NCBI GenBank assembly: GCA_947475245.1
Contig: CANJLW010000003.1
Location: 186,001 to 250,000 of the forward strand
Direction: 5' to 3'
Source: Acetobacteraceae bacterium
GTDB taxonomy: Bacteria > Pseudomonadota > Alphaproteobacteria > Acetobacterales > Acetobacteraceae
DNA: 64,000 nucleotides
A program made the position numbers and the translations under genes. The first letter of the stretch is position 1. Every line of letters starts with the position of its first letter. The notes under the pieces were generated by a model. The model was not told the DNA's origin. It saw only the letters and a program-made list of their open reading frames with translations, and did no database searches. Below are positions 59,899 through 64,000 of the stretch, one piece after another.

Positions 59899-60147
59899 TC
59901 ACTCATACACACTGCCGCGTGGCGCGATGGCCGTGACGACAATATCCGTCTCGGTCTCCTCAAAAATCGCCCGAAAGTCCCCGATACGGAGACGATAGGC
60001 CGACGAACCAACCAATCGGGTGACATTGTTGGCATGCGCCCCCGTCTCCGCCGCATATTCGTCAATCGCCTTGCGAAGACGCGCAGCAACGTTGCTGTGT
60101 CGCTTCAGGCTCCTGAGCGCGTCCGGGTGGTAGCGAACGGTCTTCAT
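59899..60147 (-). CDS. RelE/ParE-like toxin
   Basis: 82 residues. MKTVRYHPDALRSLKRH, then NVTRLVGSSAYRLRIGDFRAIFEETETDIVVTAIAPRGSVYE segments, is the compact RelE fold with the R-x-G-D-F-R core and a terminal Tyr. RelE toxins cut mRNA on the ribosome. Toxin-first order with an XRE antitoxin resembles HigBA/RelBE variants. The promoter presumably lies in 60148-60267, shared with the divergent gamma-glutamyltransferase gene. Confidence 0.88.
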   Translation of the reverse strand: MKTVRYHPDALRSLKRHSNVAARLRKAIDEYAAETGAHANNVTRLVGSSAYRLRIGDFRAIFEETETDIVVTAIAPRGSVYE

Positions 60148-60267
60148 CTCGGCATTATAGCTTCAGGCTATATATCGGTCGACAGAAATCCCCACACCTA
60201 CCCCCTGGACGTAACCCCCCATCCTGTCGCACGCTCCCTCCCTTGCGATGAGAGGGGACCACAGCCC

Positions 60268-61959
60268 ATGAGCCACCGTCCAACCATCTGCGGCACGCGA
60301 CACGCCGTGTCCGCCGGACACTACCTCGCCGCCGCCGCCGGCTTTACCATCCTGGAATCAGGCGGCAACGCCATCGACGCCGGCGTCGCCGCCGGAATCG
60401 CGCTCGGCGTTCTGCAACCCGATCTGGTGAACTTCGCCGGGGTCGCGCCGATCATGATCCGCCTCGCCGACGGAACGATGGAAAGCATCGCCGGGCTGGG
60501 ATGGTGGCCGAAATCCCTGCCGGCCGATCTGTTCATGCGCGAACACGGCGGCAAAATCCCCGACGGGGTGCTGCGCACCGTCATCCCCTCCGCCCCCGAT
60601 GCCTGGATCACGGCCCTGCGCCGTCACGGCACCATGCGCTTCGCCGACGTCGCCGCCCCGGCCGCCCGGTTCGCGCGCGAAGGCTTCGCGGTCTACCCGC
60701 TGCTGGCCACATCCATCGCATCGCACGAACACGAATACCGCCGCTGGGCGTCGAACACAGCCGTGTTCCTGCCGAACGACCGCGTGCCCCGCCCGGGGGA
60801 GAAATTCGTCCAGTCCGACCTCGCACGCACCATCCAGTATGTGATCGACCAGGACCTCGCCGCCGGACCCGATCGCATCGCCGGGCTGAACGCCGCGCAC
60901 CACGCATTTTATCGCGGCGATATCGCGCGCGAGATCGTGAAGTATCAGCAACAAGAAGGCGGCTATCTGTCGATGGCCGACATGGCGGAGTATTCATCCG
61001 CCATCGAACCGGTCGTGCGGCGGACCTGGCGCGGCCACGAACTGATCACCTGCGGCCCGTGGTGTCAGGGCCCCGCGCTGCAACAGGCGCTGGCGCTGGT
61101 GGAACGGGTGGGCATCGACGGGCTGGCGCACAACTCCGCCGACTACATCCATCGGATCGTGGAATGCCTGAACCTCGCGCTGGCGGACCGGGAACATTTC
61201 TTTGGCGATCCGCGCTTTGTCGATGTGCCGGTGGATCACCTGCTCGATCCCGCCACCATTGCCCGCCGAGCGGCGGCGGTGCGGGACGATCGGGCGTTTG
61301 GGGAGATGCCGGCACCGTTGGATTTGCCCAACCGGTCGCATCTGGCGAGTGAGCGGGAATTGCCGAAGGTAGAGGCCGACACATCGTATTGCTGCGCGGT
61401 CGATCGCTGGGGCAACGCGTTCAGTGCCACACCGTCGGATGGGTCGGGGAACGTGCCGGTGGTGCCGGGCCTGGGGATCACGCCTTCGGGACGCGGCTCG
61501 CAAAGCCGCCCCGATCCGCGCCATCCCGCCGGGGTCGCGCCGGGAAAGCGGCCGCGGCTGACTCCGAATCCGGCGATTTTCGTGACCAAGGACGGCGGCG
61601 TGATGCCGTTCGGCACGCCCGGCGGCGATGTGCAGACACAGGCGATGCTGCAAGTGCTGCTGAACGTCATGCATTTCGGCATGGACCCGCAATCGGCGAT
61701 CGAAGCGCCGCGCGTGGCGTCCTACTCCTTCCCATCGTCGTTCGCGCCGTTCGAATACTTCCCGGGACGGCTGGCGGTGGAAGGACGCATCGACGCGGCG
61801 ACGCGCGACGAACTCGCCGCGCGCGGCCACACGATCCAGAACTGGCCGGACTACACCTGGCTGGCCGGGTCGGTGGAAGCGATCCTGACCGATCCGAAGA
61901 CCGGGTTGATCGGTGCCGGCGCCGATCCGCGTCGCCCGGCCTATGCGATCGCGAGTTAG
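60268..61959 (+). CDS. Gamma-glutamyltransferase family protein
   Basis: 563 residues from ATG 60268, with GAGAGGGG upstream; a long open frame further upstream is not protein-like. Family blocks include LAAAAGFTILESGGNAIDAGVAAGIALGV and the nucleophile Thr372 in EADTSYCCAVDRWGNAFSATPSDGSG. There is no signal peptide, unlike periplasmic Ggt. It may act on gamma-glutamyl amides or be a cephalosporin-acylase-like amidase. Autocleavage before Thr372 would give two subunits. Confidence 0.9.
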   Translation: MSHRPTICGTRHAVSAGHYLAAAAGFTILESGGNAIDAGVAAGIALGVLQPDLVNFAGVAPIMIRLADGTMESIAGLGWWPKSLPADLFMREHGGKIPDGVLRTVIPSAPDAWITALRRHGTMRFADVAAPAARFAREGFAVYPLLATSIASHEHEYRRWASNTAVFLPNDRVPRPGEKFVQSDLARTIQYVIDQDLAAGPDRIAGLNAAHHAFYRGDIAREIVKYQQQEGGYLSMADMAEYSSAIEPVVRRTWRGHELITCGPWCQGPALQQALALVERVGIDGLAHNSADYIHRIVECLNLALADREHFFGDPRFVDVPVDHLLDPATIARRAAAVRDDRAFGEMPAPLDLPNRSHLASERELPKVEADTSYCCAVDRWGNAFSATPSDGSGNVPVVPGLGITPSGRGSQSRPDPRHPAGVAPGKRPRLTPNPAIFVTKDGGVMPFGTPGGDVQTQAMLQVLLNVMHFGMDPQSAIEAPRVASYSFPSSFAPFEYFPGRLAVEGRIDAATRDELAARGHTIQNWPDYTWLAGSVEAILTDPKTGLIGAGADPRRPAYAIAS

Positions 61960-61968
61960 GCGGGGCCG

Positions 61969-63027
61969 CTACAGCCGCGGCATGCGCGGCAGGACACGCT
62001 CCCCGAACAGCCGCATTGATGATTCCGCCGCCGTCAGCGGGAGGTCGTTGAAGTTGATCTGAAGCGAGGCGATTTCGAACGGCCCGACCTGCGCCTTGTA
62101 GGTCGAGACGGTGTCCAGAATGCGTTCCGGCGTGCCGACCCAAGCGGCGCATTTGGCGACCTGCGTTTCGAAGGTCTCCCGCGACAAGGCCTCGATCACC
62201 GCGGCGTAGCCGGGATAATCGGCGGAGCTTGTCCCGGTGCGCCATCCGGCGGCGGCATCGACGAGGGAGCGTAGATAGCGGTTCAGCGGCGCGCGGGCGA
62301 TGTCCTCCGCCTCGCTCTGATTTTCATGGCACAGCATGTGGAACGCCAGCATGACCGTGCCCGGCCCCGGATGGCCGGCGCGGGCACGGGCTTCGCGGTA
62401 GGTATCCAGCAGTTCCCGCATCGCGCCGCCCGCCATCGGAATGGCCATCACGCCGTATCCGGCCGAGCCTGCCCAGGCGAAGGACTCTTTGGTCGCCAGC
62501 GCCGCGACATGGAACGGCGGGCGCGGCTTTTGCGTCGGGCGCGGCAGGGAGGTCACGTTTCGGAAGGCATGGAAGCGACCTTCGGAGGAAACGTTTTCCT
62601 CCTCCAGCAGCCGGCGCACCTGCTCCATGCCTTCCTCGAACCGCGATCGGCTGTCGTCGAGGCTGACGCCGAAATGTTCGAACTCGATCGGCAGGAAGGC
62701 GCGGGCAAAGCCGACGTCCAACCGTCCGTCGCAGAGCGCGTCGAGCATGGCGATCTCCGCCGCCAGCTTCAGCGGGTGGGTGAACGCGGGCAGCACCGCG
62801 CCGGTGATGAGACGAGCATGACGGGTGATCTGGGCGGCGGCGGAGAGGAAGAGCATGGGGTTGGGGCTGTAGCCGCCGTAAGGGGCGAAATAATGCTCCA
62901 CCGTGCGGACATGGCTGTAGCCGTAGCGGTCGACGCGATCGACCAGGCGCAGGGCTTCGCGCCAGTAGTCGCGCGCGGATTTTACGTCGGGACCGACGTC
63001 CGGGAAAAGCTGGATTCCGACCTGCAT
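61969..63027 (-). CDS. LLM class flavin-dependent oxidoreductase
   Basis: 352 residues from ATG 63027, preceded by AAGGGAAA; an in-frame ATG 60 bases upstream adds an unconserved stretch. Luciferase-family elements: DRYGYSHVRTVEHYFAPYGGYSPNP, ITRHARLITGAVLPAFTHPLKLAAEIAMLDALCDGRLDVGFARAF segments and a PRPTQKPRPPFHVAALATKES strand. It is the fourth luciferase-like gene in the window. The substrate is unknown. It converges with the gamma-glutamyltransferase gene 9 bases away. Confidence 0.87.
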   Translation of the reverse strand: MQVGIQLFPDVGPDVKSARDYWREALRLVDRVDRYGYSHVRTVEHYFAPYGGYSPNPMLFLSAAAQITRHARLITGAVLPAFTHPLKLAAEIAMLDALCDGRLDVGFARAFLPIEFEHFGVSLDDSRSRFEEGMEQVRRLLEEENVSSEGRFHAFRNVTSLPRPTQKPRPPFHVAALATKESFAWAGSAGYGVMAIPMAGGAMRELLDTYREARARAGHPGPGTVMLAFHMLCHENQSEAEDIARAPLNRYLRSLVDAAAGWRTGTSSADYPGYAAVIEALSRETFETQVAKCAAWVGTPERILDTVSTYKAQVGPFEIASLQINFNDLPLTAAESSMRLFGERVLPRMPRL

Positions 63028-63104
63028 GACGTTTCCCTTATGCTGCCGCCGGGGCGCGCTTTTGTTTAGCCCGACAGAGTATCCCAACCCGCCAGTCGGA
63101 AGCC

Positions 63105-64000
63105 ATGATGCGCCTGTTATCCATCTTGTTCTTGGTGTTCGCGATGTCCAGCCATACCGTCCTCGCCGCCGATCCGCCCCCGTTGCCGGAACTGCGCTTT
63201 GCGCAGATCCCCGAAGCCGCCCGCCCGCGCTACAACGGCGACCGATTCAGCTATATGGAGGCCGGACGAAAGGACGCGCCCCCGCTGGTGTTGCTGCATG
63301 GTGTCGGTGCCAATTCCATGCATTGGAGGTTCCAACTGGCGGGGCTGAGCGATCGGTATCGCGTCATCGCCTGGAATGCCCCCGGCTATGTGCTGACCGA
63401 CGCTTTGCGGGCCGATACGCCGACGTGTCGGGATTATGCCGACGCCGTCGCCGATTTCCTGGCCGCGCTGGGCATCGGCAGGACCGCCATTCTGGCGAAC
63501 TCCTTCGGTGCGCGCGTCGCGCAGTGCTTCGGCGCCCATTACCCCGATCGCGTCGTGCGCATGGTGCTGACCGGCGCGGGCATCGGCCAGCGCGACCTGC
63601 CTGACGCCGACCGGCAAAAAGCCGTCGCCGTTCGGCAGGCCCAGATCGGCGCCGGAGGCTACGGCTTAGGTGCCCGAGTCGCGGCGTTGCTGAGCACCAA
63701 GGCCTCGCCCGAGACTATCGCCCTCGTGCAAGACGTTCTCCGCGCTACTAACCCGGTGGGCTTTATGCAGGCGGTGCGGTTCGGTCTGTCCAACACCTAT
63801 CTGCCGGACTTCGCGGACCGCCTGACCATGCCCGTGCTGCTGATCCAGGGGGCGGAGGATCGGGTGAACCCGACCGAACACAACGCCGCCATCCTGGCCA
63901 AGGCACTGCCGAATGCTCGGCTGATCGTGCTCGATGGCGCGGGGCACCTGCCGGAAGTCGAATTGCCCGGCAGGGTCAACGAACTGACCGCGGCGTTTCT
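63105..64000 (+). CDS. Exported alpha/beta hydrolase, 3' end cut by window
   Basis: At least 298 residues; the frame is open to the right edge. A Sec signal peptide (LLSILFLVFAMSSHTVLAA, cleaved near residue 21) precedes an alpha/beta hydrolase domain: LVLLHGVGANSMHWRFQL, the nucleophile Ser133 in LANSFGARVA, the acid in IQGAEDRVNP and the His in DGAGHLPEVE. All three catalytic residues are present. It would act in the periplasm on an ester or similar bond. A second ATG follows the first. Confidence 0.85.
   Translation, partial: MMRLLSILFLVFAMSSHTVLAADPPPLPELRFAQIPEAARPRYNGDRFSYMEAGRKDAPPLVLLHGVGANSMHWRFQLAGLSDRYRVIAWNAPGYVLTDALRADTPTCRDYADAVADFLAALGIGRTAILANSFGARVAQCFGAHYPDRVVRMVLTGAGIGQRDLPDADRQKAVAVRQAQIGAGGYGLGARVAALLSTKASPETIALVQDVLRATNPVGFMQAVRFGLSNTYLPDFADRLTMPVLLIQGAEDRVNPTEHNAAILAKALPNARLIVLDGAGHLPEVELPGRVNELTAAF

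Overview
The window is about 64 kb of GC-rich, densely coded DNA. Several traits point to an alphaproteobacterium, most likely Acetobacteraceae or another Rhodospirillales/Acetobacterales lineage. These are an HpnN-type hopanoid RND transporter, a Ros/MucR zinc-finger regulator, a lepB-rnc-era core operon, a class II DAHP synthase, a DUF3126 protein, and many catabolic and transport genes (Bug-type binding protein, CaiB transferase, AtuA pair, luciferase-like flavoenzymes, orphan family 5 binding proteins). No rRNA, tRNA, CRISPR array or intact mobile element was seen.

Layout. 0-4.3 kb: start of a fumarylacetoacetate-hydrolase-like gene, hpnN, two small hypotheticals and mucR. 4.2-19.3 kb: a TPR-glycosyltransferase-like protein and a ThDP enzyme, the AtuA pair, an MFS gene, a CaiB/FAD-oxidase pair, a family 5 binding protein, two luciferase-like enzymes and an orphan TpsB outer-membrane pore. 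19.4-25.3 kb: a second binding protein, lepB-rnc-era, DUF3126, and a divergent TetR/SDR pair with a clear operator. 25.5-29.6 kb: a membrane protein carrying 46 tandem hexanucleotides, a NIPSNAP-like protein, and class II DAHP synthase. 29.7-34.3 kb: an M20 peptidase and a three-gene MBOAT acyltransferase cluster. 34.3-45.8 kb: catabolic and transport genes (TauD/TfdA, alpha/beta hydrolase, binding proteins, aldo/keto reductase, three MFS genes, amidohydrolase). 45.8-56.8 kb: MmcQ-kdsA, a CHAP protein, SRPBCC/NAD-binding/M20 genes, a zinc dehydrogenase, an S49 peptidase, and an iron-type ABC transporter with a DUF2946 protein. 56.8-60.2 kb: a small accessory island with two toxin-antitoxin pairs, a membrane-anchored hypothetical, an HNH endonuclease and a decayed serine recombinase. 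60.2-64 kb: a gamma-glutamyltransferase-like enzyme, a luciferase-like enzyme and an exported alpha/beta hydrolase cut by the right edge.

The most striking item is the region ahead of the DAHP synthase gene. A 21-codon peptide containing Phe-Trp-Tyr-Arg-Trp-Tyr is followed by three mutually exclusive RNA pairings and an intrinsic terminator. This is a complete attenuator for the first enzyme of aromatic amino acid synthesis, and it may be read from a leaderless transcript. A second 21-codon frame with a strong ribosome site then overlaps the enzyme's start codon by ATGA, and a GC hairpin lies between them. The other main curiosities are a 276-bp hexanucleotide tract coding an X-Ala repeat in a membrane protein, an alpha/beta hydrolase with Ala in place of the nucleophile Ser, and the toxin-antitoxin/HNH/recombinase island.
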